Shown here piece after piece: positions 7,144 through 14,603 of a DNA stretch of 46,359 nt (positions are counted from its first letter, which is position 1; every line of letters begins with the position of its first letter). Location: positions 1-46,359 of the forward strand of contig DATLRE010000027.1 of NCBI GenBank assembly GCA_035534835.1, in the 5' to 3' direction. The notes under the pieces are model-generated. The model was not told where the DNA came from. It searched no databases and saw only the letters and a list, made by a program, of their open reading frames with translations. Both the position numbers and the translations under genes were made by a program. This DNA comes from Bog-756 sp035534835 (lineage in GTDB: Bacteria; Actinomycetota; Acidimicrobiia; Acidimicrobiales; RAAP-2).

Positions 7144-8436
7144 TCAGACCGTCCCGTAGGTCGTGCCGCGGTCCTCGGCCCGTGTCCCGCTGCCGGCCAG
7201 CTCGGCGGCTGCGGCGGCCAGGTCGGCGCACAGGTCGCCGATCACCGCGGCATGTCCCGCGTGCACGGTGGCGTGCAGGCTGTCCGGGGGCGTCTGCCGG
7301 TCGAAGAACCACCCGCCCCGTCGGGCCAGGGCGTCGCCGAGGGCGAAGGTGTCGATCCCGGCGGGACCGCCGTCGCCCCCGAAGGCGAGGACGGTGCCGT
7401 CCGGGTCGCCCCGCAGGCCGACGCCGGGGGTCGACCCGATGCCGGCGCGCAGGGCGGTCGCGGCCCGGTGGGCGTCCCCGGCCAGGCGGAGGTAGCCGTC
7501 CTCGCCCAGGTGGTGGAGGACGGCCCAGCCGGCGGCGATGGGGCCGCCCGGGCGGGTCCCGGCCATCGACGGCGAGCCGTACAGGCCGCCCAGCCAGTCG
7601 GAGGTCACGAACGACTGCAGGCGGCCGAGCCGGCGGTCGCCGTAGAGGATCACCGACACGCCCTTGGCCGCGTAGCCGTACTTGTGGAGGTCGGCGCTGA
7701 TCGACGTGACGCCCGGGACCGACAGGTCCCACGCCTTCGTGACGTGGCCGAGCGTCCCGAGGAAGGGCAGGAGGAATCCGCCGAGGCAGGCGTCCACGTG
7801 GCAGAGGACGTCCCGGTCGTGGGCGAGGGCCCCGAGCTCGGGGATCGGGTCGATCACCCCCTGCGGGTACGACGGCGCCGAGCCGACGACGAGCACGGTC
7901 CGGTCGTCCACGGCGTCCGCCATGGCGTCCACGTCGGCGCTGCCGTCCGGCCGGACGGGGACCCGGCGCGACTCGAGGTCGAAGTAGTGCGACGCCTTGG
8001 CGAAGGCGGCGTGGGCGCTGGTGGCGAGCACCATGTTCGGGCGGTCGATCCCCCGCTCGGCCCGTCCCCAGTCCCGGGCCGTCCGGGTGGCCTGGAGCAG
8101 CGACTCGGTGCCCCCCGACGTGAGGTAGCCCCGGACGCCCGCGCCGCCCCCGGGGCGCCGGTCGCCGCCCAGCAGACCGGTGGTGATGGCGACGATGTCC
8201 TGCTGCATCCTCCCCAGGCTGGGGAAGGCCGCCGTGTTCAGCGCGTTTTCGGCCCCGTACCGGGCCGCCGCCCGGGCGAGCAGCTCGCGGACGTCCTCGC
8301 CGGCGTCGTAGACGAGGCTGAAGACCCGCCCGCCCCGCCAGTCCCGGTCGTGGTCCGCGAACGCATCGAGTCGGGCCAGGACGGACTCGGGGTCCTGCCC
8401 GTGGGCGGGCAGTCGGGCGTCGGCGGACTCGTCCAC
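7144..8436 (-). CDS. PLP-dependent decarboxylase family protein, sphingosine-1-phosphate lyase-like
   Basis: A 430-residue fold-type I PLP enzyme of the group II decarboxylase family. It matches the sphingosine-1-phosphate lyase branch more than glutamate decarboxylases: FPSLGRMQQDIV near residue 90, YLTSGGTESLLQA (phosphate binding), CHVDACLGGFLLPF (the Asp that pairs with the pyridine nitrogen), and SISADLHKYGYAAKG with the Schiff-base lysine at residue 252. SPL enzymes split phosphorylated sphingoid bases into an aldehyde and phosphoethanolamine. There is no N-terminal membrane helix, as usual for bacterial members. The start codon is GTG at 8436. Neighbours (MFS exporter, ABC transporter) give no pathway, so the true substrate is open. 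Confidence 0.85.
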   Translation of the reverse strand: MDESADARLPAHGQDPESVLARLDAFADHDRDWRGGRVFSLVYDAGEDVRELLARAAARYGAENALNTAAFPSLGRMQQDIVAITTGLLGGDRRPGGGAGVRGYLTSGGTESLLQATRTARDWGRAERGIDRPNMVLATSAHAAFAKASHYFDLESRRVPVRPDGSADVDAMADAVDDRTVLVVGSAPSYPQGVIDPIPELGALAHDRDVLCHVDACLGGFLLPFLGTLGHVTKAWDLSVPGVTSISADLHKYGYAAKGVSVILYGDRRLGRLQSFVTSDWLGGLYGSPSMAGTRPGGPIAAGWAVLHHLGEDGYLRLAGDAHRAATALRAGIGSTPGVGLRGDPDGTVLAFGGDGGPAGIDTFALGDALARRGGWFFDRQTPPDSLHATVHAGHAAVIGDLCADLAAAAAELAGSGTRAEDRGTTYGTV

Positions 8437-8508
8437 GGGCCGAGTGTAGGGGGGCCCTCCGCCGACGTGCGGGGCGGGTGCCTCCGTCCGGGCAGGCGCC
8501 CCGCCGCC

Positions 8509-9279
8509 TCAGGTGATGTCGCGCCGGGACAGCAGGAGCGACCCGATGAGGGCGAACCCGAGCCCGTAGCCGAGCATGAGCAGCGCCCCTTGCCACCAGG
8601 TGAACAGGTCGAAGTGGGGCCCGTTGCCGGAATGCCGGGTCAGGTTGGAGGCGGCGTCGGCGGCGCCGGTCGGGACCCACTTGTAGGCCGAGTTGACCAG
8701 GGCGACCAGGATGCCCTGCAGGATGATGAACCAGCCGAGGCTCACGATGATGGCGGCCACCTGGTTGGTCAGGATCGACCCGACCCCCACCCCGAGGATG
8801 GCGAACAGGACGAAGACCAGGAGGAACCCGGGGGCGACGGCCGGGATCTGGCGCGCCAGGTCGGTGAACGAGCCACCTCGGGCACTCAGTGTCCAACCGC
8901 CCGCGACCAGCGCGATCACCAGCATCAGTACGCCCAGGAGGGCGCCCAGGATCGCCGCCGACAGCAGCTTGGCGCCCACGAACTCCGACCGTCTCGGGGT
9001 CACCAGGAACGAGGTCGTGACCGTCTTGTGCCGGAACTCCGTCGTCACCACCAGCACGCCGAGCAGCAGGGCCAGAAGGTAGCCCTGGAACCCCGATCCG
9101 AGCAGGTTCCGGAGCTGCTGGGTGGTGTGGGGGACGTCGTATCCGGGCCCGCCCTGATCGCGGCCGAGGAAGATCGTGAGGATGAGGAGGCCTTCGATCA
9201 CCACGGCGACCCCGGCGAGCACCCAGGGAACGGCCGTGGTGCGGATCTTCAGGAGTTCGGACCGGACGACGGCGATCAC
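8509..9279 (-). CDS. ABC-2 type transporter permease
   Basis: A 256-residue integral membrane protein with six helices. The N-terminal VRSELLKIRTTAVPW and the TTEFRHKTVTTSFLVTPRR segment between helices 2 and 3 are typical of ABC-2 permeases of the NatB/BcrB kind, in which one permease and one ATPase gene make an exporter. The GTG start at 9279 overlaps the ATPase stop in a GTGA junction (9276-9279), so the two are translationally coupled. There is no periplasmic binding protein nearby, consistent with export rather than uptake. The substrate is unknown. Confidence 0.9.
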   Translation of the reverse strand: MIAVVRSELLKIRTTAVPWVLAGVAVVIEGLLILTIFLGRDQGGPGYDVPHTTQQLRNLLGSGFQGYLLALLLGVLVVTTEFRHKTVTTSFLVTPRRSEFVGAKLLSAAILGALLGVLMLVIALVAGGWTLSARGGSFTDLARQIPAVAPGFLLVFVLFAILGVGVGSILTNQVAAIIVSLGWFIILQGILVALVNSAYKWVPTGAADAASNLTRHSGNGPHFDLFTWWQGALLMLGYGLGFALIGSLLLSRRDIT

Positions 9280-10241
9280 GCGCCGTCCCCCGGCATCTGG
9301 AACGGCGCCGACTGACCGCCCGCCGCTCCCATCGGGTGGGCGGCGTCGAACCCCTGGGTCAGCTGCAGGAAGACGTCCTCGAGGCTCCCCTTCTCCTGGA
9401 CGAGCTCGTGGAGGACGACCTGGTTCTGGGCGGCGAACATCCCGAACCATTCGGGCGACGCCCCGTCGATCACCAGGGTGTCGGGGGCGGTCATGCGCCA
9501 GCCGACCGGGATGGCGTCGAGCAGCCCGGCCAGCCGGTGGGTCTCGGGCGTGCGGATGCGCATGCCGGTCCCGGTCCCGGTCCGGCCGGCCAGTTCGGTC
9601 AGCGTGGTCTGGAGCACGAGCCGGCCCTGCGAGATGATCACGACGTCGTCGACCGTCTCCTCCATCTCGGACAGCAGGTGGGACGAGACCAGCACGGCGT
9701 GGCCCAGCGCGGCCTGGCCGCGGATGAAGGTGCGCAGCCACTGGATGCCCTGCGGGTCGAGGCCGTTCGCCGGTTCGTCCAGGATCAGGATCTCGGGGTC
9801 GCCCAGCAGCGCCGTGGCGAGCTGCAGGCGCTGGCGCATCCCGAGCGAGAACTTGCCGACACGTCGCCGGGCGACCTCGGTGAGCCCCACGAGCTCGAGG
9901 GTCTCCGCCACCCGGCTCCCCGGGATGCCGCTGGCGAGCGCCACCGTCCTCAGGTGGTCCTCGGCCCGCCGGGTCGGATGGAAGCTGGTGGCCTCGAGGG
10001 CCGCGCCCACGTGGCGGACCGGATGCTCGAGCTCGACGTAGCGCCGGCCGCCGAAGGTGGCGGTCCCGTGGGTCACCGCGACCAGGCCGAGGAGCATGCG
10101 CAACGTCGTGGTCTTGCCCGAGCCGTTGGGTCCGAGGAACCCGGTCACCCGGCCCTGGGCCACCTCGAACGACAGGTCGTCGACGGCGCGGACGGGACCG
10201 AACTGCTTGGAGAGACCGCGCACTTCGATGGCGGAGGTCAT
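9276..10241 (-). CDS. ABC transporter ATP-binding protein
   Basis: A 321-residue nucleotide-binding subunit. Visible motifs are Walker A GPNGSGKTTT (about residue 37), the Q-loop region around EATSFHPTRRAEDHL, signature FSLGMRQRLQLA, Walker B ILILDEPANGLDP and the H-switch SSHLLSEME. The signature has SLGMR rather than LSGGQ, which is normal for the NatA/BcrA exporter branch. About 90 C-terminal residues follow the core, as in that group. The ATG at 10241 lies 65 bases after the TetR gene stop, so TetR-ATPase-permease looks like one operon, in which the regulator may control its own exporter. Confidence 0.93.
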   Translation of the reverse strand: MTSAIEVRGLSKQFGPVRAVDDLSFEVAQGRVTGFLGPNGSGKTTTLRMLLGLVAVTHGTATFGGRRYVELEHPVRHVGAALEATSFHPTRRAEDHLRTVALASGIPGSRVAETLELVGLTEVARRRVGKFSLGMRQRLQLATALLGDPEILILDEPANGLDPQGIQWLRTFIRGQAALGHAVLVSSHLLSEMEETVDDVVIISQGRLVLQTTLTELAGRTGTGTGMRIRTPETHRLAGLLDAIPVGWRMTAPDTLVIDGASPEWFGMFAAQNQVVLHELVQEKGSLEDVFLQLTQGFDAAHPMGAAGGQSAPFQMPGDGA

Positions 10242-10306
10242 GCCAGACGGTAGCCCGGGGACCGCCCACGGACGGGCCACCCCCGGAGTCCGCCGGACCG
10301 GCCCGG

Positions 10307-10909
10307 TCAGACCTCGGCGTAGACCTCGATCGGCAGGAGCAGCCCGATGGCCACGACGAGCTCGTCGTGCACGCGGCCCATGTTGCTCCACCCGTTCACC
10401 CAGCCGACGAGGGCGGAGTACCAGACGTGGCCGAGGATCCGGGCCCGGTCGCTGATGTCGGCCGGCTGGGGCTCGCCGATGGCCCGGGTGATGATCCCCT
10501 CCATGAGGACCGACACCTGCTGCTGGCACTCGATGGCGGCGGGGTCGGGCGAGGCCAGGGCGGTGAACACGGCGCTCACCAGGGTCGGCTGGCGCCCCAT
10601 GGCCCGCAGGGCCCGGTCCAGGGCGTCGATGACCCGCTCGGCCGGGCTGGATCCCTGTGCGGGGGACTGGGCGAGCCGGCTGTCGAGCTGCTCGACCCAG
10701 TGGACGAGCGACGCGGCCAGCAGGTGGTCCTTGCTGGTGAAGTAGCGGTACACGGTACCCATGGCCACGTCGGCCCGGGCGGCCACGTCGCGCATCTGCA
10801 CGGCCTCGTATCCGCCCTCCAGCGCGAGGGACATCGCCGCGTCCACGACGCGCTGGCGCCGGGCCTGCTGGGCCCGCGTGAGCGTGCGAGGCACGGGACC
10901 GTTCGCCAT
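10307..10909 (-). CDS. TetR-family regulator resembling KstR
   Basis: A 200-residue one-component repressor. The N-terminal helix-turn-helix (about residues 12-60) reads EGGYEAVQMRDVAARADVAM followed by GTVYRYFTSKDHLLAAS, which strongly resembles the DNA-binding domain of mycobacterial KstR, the cholesterol-catabolism repressor. The ligand-binding C-terminus is of normal TetR length, ending in a typical SALVGWVNG dimer helix. It is followed by an ABC exporter on the same strand and is divergent from another tetR gene (135-base gap). It may therefore regulate the exporter, the steroid genes farther along, or both. The gap contains neither a KstR-type AAC-N2-GTT box that I can see nor the CTGAC-N5-GTCAG palindrome found elsewhere in the window. 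Confidence 0.85.
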   Translation of the reverse strand: MANGPVPRTLTRAQQARRQRVVDAAMSLALEGGYEAVQMRDVAARADVAMGTVYRYFTSKDHLLAASLVHWVEQLDSRLAQSPAQGSSPAERVIDALDRALRAMGRQPTLVSAVFTALASPDPAAIECQQQVSVLMEGIITRAIGEPQPADISDRARILGHVWYSALVGWVNGWSNMGRVHDELVVAIGLLLPIEVYAEV

Positions 10910-11044
10910 GGCATCCCACCCTAGCCGGACACCCTTTCCCGACCCGGGGAACGGTCCGGCACCCCGCCGGCTCGGCGGCCCCACGGCAACCTCGGGTCGC
11001 TCCGGGCCAGCCGTCCGGCCCCCGCCTCGGTACCATGGTCGGCC

Positions 11045-11824
11045 ATGCCCTCCGCCGAGCCCAGCGACGACGACCTGGAGCTGATCGCCACCACCGACGG
11101 CCGGGTCCCGGGGCGGCGCGGGCTCGCCACCCGCCAGCGCCTCCTCGAGTGCACGGCCGAGCTGCTGGTGGCCACCCCCTGGCGCTCGATCAAGGTCATC
11201 GACATCGCCCGGCAGGCCGGTACGTCGCCGGCCACCTTCTACCAGTACTTCGAGAACGTGGAGGCGGCCATCACCGTCCTGGCCGAGGAGCTGGTCGACG
11301 GGGCGGGCGTCCTGGCCGGCCTGGTCGACGGCGACTGGTCGGCGGAGGCGTCGTGGACGACGGCGGTCGCCGTGGTCGAGGGGTTCATGGACTACTGGGA
11401 GCGCAACCGGGCCGTGTTCCGGGTGGTGGAGCTGACCACCGTGGAGGGCGACCTGCGGTTCCAGGGGCTGCGGGTGCGGGCGCTCAACGCCGTCACCGTC
11501 ACCCTGGCCCGGGTCATCGCCAACCAGTCGGCCACGTCGGGATCGCCGGCCGGGGACGATCCGATGGCGGTCGCCGGAACCCTGATCGCCATGCTGGCCC
11601 AGGTCGCCGGCCACCGGTACGGGTTCGAGTTCTGGGGCATCCGGACCGCCTCGCTGGTCGACAGCCAGGCACGGCTCCTCCACTGGTCGGTCACCGGCCG
11701 ACCGGCCCCCGAGGGCGTCCGGGTCCCCGGCGCCGGCAGCGCCGCGCCCCGCACCGGGCCGGTGGTCGGCGGCGGCGCCGCCTCGGCCCGCACCGCCAAG
11801 GCCGCGGGGCGGCCCCGGCGCTGA
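11045..11824 (+). CDS. TetR-family transcriptional regulator
   Basis: A 259-residue regulator. The HTH region (about residues 28-75) contains ATRQRLLECTAELL, SIKVIDIARQAGTSPATFYQYF and a typical post-HTH helix. The N-terminal extension of about 25 acidic residues and an Ala/Gly/Arg-rich tail of about 40 residues are extra to the fold. The domain after the HTH (FMDYWERNRAVFRVVELTTVEGD) matches actinobacterial TetR proteins of unknown ligand. The ATG at 11045 is the first good start after the divergent KstR-like gene. It ends 31 bases from the convergent cyclase gene. Its target is unknown; it is one candidate for the regulator of the palindrome regulon described elsewhere. Confidence 0.85.
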   Translation: MPSAEPSDDDLELIATTDGRVPGRRGLATRQRLLECTAELLVATPWRSIKVIDIARQAGTSPATFYQYFENVEAAITVLAEELVDGAGVLAGLVDGDWSAEASWTTAVAVVEGFMDYWERNRAVFRVVELTTVEGDLRFQGLRVRALNAVTVTLARVIANQSATSGSPAGDDPMAVAGTLIAMLAQVAGHRYGFEFWGIRTASLVDSQARLLHWSVTGRPAPEGVRVPGAGSAAPRTGPVVGGGAASARTAKAAGRPRR

Positions 11825-11854
11825 CCCGGCGCCGACCCCCGTGCCGCCCGGTCC

Positions 11855-12853
11855 TCAGCGCAGCGCCACCGGGTTCACCGGCGAGCCGAGGGCCCCGGTG
11901 AAGGGCAGCGGGGTGGCGTCCAGCAGGAACGAGTAGCGGCCGTCGGCCGCACAGGCATCGGCCAGGGCGTCGAGGGACCAGTTCTGGCCCTGGGTCATCC
12001 CCATCTCCACCAGGTGGAGGACGTGCACGGGAAGGAAGAGGTCCTCGGACTCGCACGGGTACACCTCGAGGATGAGGGTGTCGATGGCCACCGCGGCCAC
12101 GTCGTGGTCGTGGAACCACCCGGCGGTGGCGACCGTGAGACCCGGCGTGGGCCACGTGTAGGCGAGCAGGTCGCGTGCCGGGGGCCGGCCCCCGATCCCC
12201 GGCCGTCCGTCGAGGGCCAGGTGGGCGGTCTGGCCCGTCCGGACCAGGACCACGTCGCCCGGCTCGACCTCGATCCGGCCGAGGGCGCAGGCAGCGTCGA
12301 GGTCCTCCGGCGCGATGGCGTACCCCGGGTCGAGGAGTTCGAGCCCCTTGGCCCGGGCCACGTCGAGCAGGAGTCCACGGGACACGAGCGAGCGGATCTG
12401 CTGGATGCCGAGGAGCGAGGCGCCGTCCTCGGTGACGGTGGAGGCGGGGTAGCCGTTGTAGAGCACGCGGCCGGCGGGGCCCGCGCCGTAGGACGCGTGG
12501 GCCAGCCCGTCCCAGTGGGTGGCGCACTGCATGGCGAAGGTCACGACGTCCTCGGAGAAGGCGACCCACCCCGGGTCGTCGCTCTGGGGGGCGTCGACGG
12601 CGACCATGGTGTGGGTGGGATTGACGCGACCCTCGATGAACCCCATCTGGATCCCCTCGGCCTCGGACATCGGGATGCCCAGGGGGAAGGCCTCGCCGTC
12701 GACCACCGAGGCGACGCCACGCAACCGGGCGGTCGTGTCGATCAGGTTCAGGGTGCCGATCCGGTCGTCGGGCCCCCAGCGGCCCCAATTGCTCACCCGC
12801 CCGACCATCTCGGTGAATTCGGAGGGGATCGACGGCGGCACAGGAGCGGGCAC
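11855..12853 (-). CDS. Cyclase family protein (kynurenine formamidase-like metal hydrolase)
   Basis: A 332-residue member of the putative cyclase family (PF04199), whose known members include metal-dependent kynurenine formamidases and isatin hydrolases. The metal-binding region appears as CATHWDGLAHASYG (about residue 115), corresponding to the family HxGTHxDxPxH motif in the longer actinobacterial/fungal form with THWD. Further conserved blocks are GDVVLVRTGQ and the C-terminal FLLDATPLPFTGALGSPVNPVAL, typical of this subgroup. The GTG at 12853 (SD-like GGGGG just upstream) was chosen; an ATG 20 codons later is possible. It is divergent from the CAP-propeller gene and convergent with tetR. 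Substrate unknown. Confidence 0.88.
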   Translation of the reverse strand: MPAPVPPSIPSEFTEMVGRVSNWGRWGPDDRIGTLNLIDTTARLRGVASVVDGEAFPLGIPMSEAEGIQMGFIEGRVNPTHTMVAVDAPQSDDPGWVAFSEDVVTFAMQCATHWDGLAHASYGAGPAGRVLYNGYPASTVTEDGASLLGIQQIRSLVSRGLLLDVARAKGLELLDPGYAIAPEDLDAACALGRIEVEPGDVVLVRTGQTAHLALDGRPGIGGRPPARDLLAYTWPTPGLTVATAGWFHDHDVAAVAIDTLILEVYPCESEDLFLPVHVLHLVEMGMTQGQNWSLDALADACAADGRYSFLLDATPLPFTGALGSPVNPVALR

Positions 12854-12918
12854 GCCCCCGTTGTAGCCGATCCGGGCAACAGTTTCGGCCACGATCTGCC
12901 GATGGAACGGACTGGAAG

Positions 12919-12993
12919 GTGCTCCGGACCGCTTGTGAGCGAGGAGCCGGGTCGGGTGAGACTCCCCCCGGTCTCCCCGGGGCACGGGAGCAC
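12919..12993 (+). promoter_or_regulatory. Foldable 5' leader of the CAP-propeller gene
   Basis: Three nested complementary pairs lie within 75 bases: GTGCTCC 12919-12925 with GGAGCAC 12987-12993, CCGGG 12947-12951 with CCCGG 12976-12980, and GAGAC 12958-12962 with GTCTC 12971-12975. The last two stack directly on one side with a 6-base bulge on the other. The structure ends 31 bases before the ATG at 13025. It could be a structured regulatory leader (riboswitch-like element) or a chance GC-rich fold. It does not match the c-di-GMP, c-di-AMP or SAM riboswitch consensus sequences as I recall them. Confidence 0.3.
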
Positions 12994-13024
12994 ATCGAGG
13001 CATCGACGGAGGACGGGTTTCCCC

Positions 13025-14581
13025 ATGTCGTACGACACTCCAGCACCGAGCGGTACCACCGTCGGCCCGGCCCGGGTCGCCCGTCGTCGCGCCCGGGTGG
13101 TGGTCGCCGCGGCGATCGCCGTGGTGGCGACGGCGGCGCTCACCCTGGCGGCTCCGGTGGGCCCCCTGGCCCCGGCACCGGCAGGCGCCGCCGTCGCACC
13201 GATGAGCCTCGACGCCGTCCAGTCGCTCTACGCCCAGGACCTCCTCGCCCGGGCGAACGCCGAGCGGGCGGCCCGGAGTTCGAGCGCGCTGACGGTCCCT
13301 CCGCTCGGGATGGACCCGGGGCTGGCCGCGGCCGCCCAGGCCTGGTCCGCGCACCTGGCCGCCGTCGGTCAGGTCCAGGACCCGCCCCTGTCGGCCTGCG
13401 GGCCCAGCCCGTCCCCCGGCCAGCTCTGCGAGCTGGCGGCCAACGCCGGCGACTCCGGAACGGCCTTCTGGCCCGGTGACGGCTCGGACGGGATGGACAG
13501 CTCGTACATGGCGTCGGCCGGTCACCGCCAGAACATGCTGAACGCCGGGTACGACACCGTGGGCATCGGCGTGACCTGCAGCGGCGGCCAGGCATGGACC
13601 GTCGAGCTCTTCGGCTTCGCCTACGGCAACCTGGCCCCGGCCCAGAACCGCCAGGCCACCCAGAACGCCCTCCAGGGCGTCCCCGTCCCGGCGGGTCCGA
13701 CCGTCGCCGGTACCCAGACCGGGGTCCCCGTGTACTGCCCGGGCCAGATGGTCGGTCCGAACGGACAGACCACGGCCACCGGTGGCCAGTACGCCTACCC
13801 CTACCCCGTCGCGCCCGTCCCCGGTGAGCCCATGGCCTCCGGTCAGGACCCGGCGGTGGGGATCGCCGGATCGGGCGGACCGGGCTACTGGGTGGCCCGC
13901 GCCGACGGCAGCGTGGCGGCCCACGGGACCGCCGTCCTCCACGGATCGATGGCCGGACTGCCCATGGTGGCGTCCATCCGCCACATCGTCGGGACGCCCG
14001 ACGGGCGGGGCTACTGGCTGGTGGCCGCCGACGGCGGCATCTTCTCGTTCGGCGACGCCGCCTTCCACGGCTCGATGGGCGGCCGGCCCCTCAATGCCCC
14101 GGTGGTCGACATGGCGCCGACGCCCGACGGGGGCGGCTACTGGCTGGTGGCCTCCGACGGCGGCATCTTCGCCTTCGGCGACGCCGCCTTCTTCGGCTCG
14201 ATGGGCGGGATGCCGCTCAACGCCCCGATCGTCGGCCTGGCGCCGACACCCGACGGGCGGGGCTACTGGCTGGTGGCCGCCGACGGCGGCATCTTCGCCT
14301 TCGGCGACGCCGCCTTCTTCGGATCGACGGGATCGTTCCGGCTGAACGCGCCGATCGTCGGGATGTCCCCGACGCCGAACGGGGGCGGCTACTGGCTGGT
14401 GGCCTCCGACGGCGGCATCTTCGCCTTCGGCGGCGCGCCCTTCCACGGGAGCGCCGGCGGCCTGACGCTCCAGGCACCCATCACCGGCATGGCGACCTAC
14501 GCACCGACGGGGGGCTACTGGTTGGTGGCCGCCGACGGCGGGGTGTTCGCCTTCGCCGCGCCGTTCGCCGGCGCCGGCTGA
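13025..14581 (+). CDS. Secreted CAP (SCP/PR1)-domain protein with tandem propeller repeats
   Basis: A 518-residue exported protein. After MSYDTP there is an Arg-rich n-region, a hydrophobic core (VVVAAAIAVVATAALTLAAP, residues 25-45) and an AxA-type cleavage region near residue 58. Residues 60-205 form a CAP domain: NAERAARSSSALTVPPL, a WSAHLA helix, and SAGHRQNMLNAGYDTVGIGV, the usual HR-x-N-LL-type block. From about residue 285 six 42-residue repeats begin with GYW(L)VAxDGGIFAFGDA and predict a beta-propeller or beta-solenoid. CAP proteins are extracellular; the propeller may bind wall or matrix. The gene is monocistronic, starting 31 bases after a foldable leader. The repeat set is shared with the CHAP protein at 24270. 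Confidence 0.88.
   Translation: MSYDTPAPSGTTVGPARVARRRARVVVAAAIAVVATAALTLAAPVGPLAPAPAGAAVAPMSLDAVQSLYAQDLLARANAERAARSSSALTVPPLGMDPGLAAAAQAWSAHLAAVGQVQDPPLSACGPSPSPGQLCELAANAGDSGTAFWPGDGSDGMDSSYMASAGHRQNMLNAGYDTVGIGVTCSGGQAWTVELFGFAYGNLAPAQNRQATQNALQGVPVPAGPTVAGTQTGVPVYCPGQMVGPNGQTTATGGQYAYPYPVAPVPGEPMASGQDPAVGIAGSGGPGYWVARADGSVAAHGTAVLHGSMAGLPMVASIRHIVGTPDGRGYWLVAADGGIFSFGDAAFHGSMGGRPLNAPVVDMAPTPDGGGYWLVASDGGIFAFGDAAFFGSMGGMPLNAPIVGLAPTPDGRGYWLVAADGGIFAFGDAAFFGSTGSFRLNAPIVGMSPTPNGGGYWLVASDGGIFAFGGAPFHGSAGGLTLQAPITGMATYAPTGGYWLVAADGGVFAFAAPFAGAG
13883..14578 (+). repeat. 126-bp coding tandem repeat (six copies) in the CAP-propeller gene
   Basis: The DNA repeats at a period of 126 bases, each unit encoding about 42 residues that start at a GGCTACTGG (GYW) codon triplet. 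Units 2-5 are the most alike at DNA level, with nearly identical GCCGACGGCGGCATCTTC-type cores. The last unit is truncated after FAFAAPF. High identity between middle units suggests recent duplication or gene conversion. Confidence 0.85.
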
Positions 14582-14603
14582 GCCCGCCGGGCCGGGGACC
14601 GGT

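Noticed and set aside
5232..7700. An 822-codon plus-strand open frame opposite the MFS and PLP genes
   Set aside because: It is a low-complexity His/Asp/Gly-rich translation antisense to clear membrane and enzyme genes.
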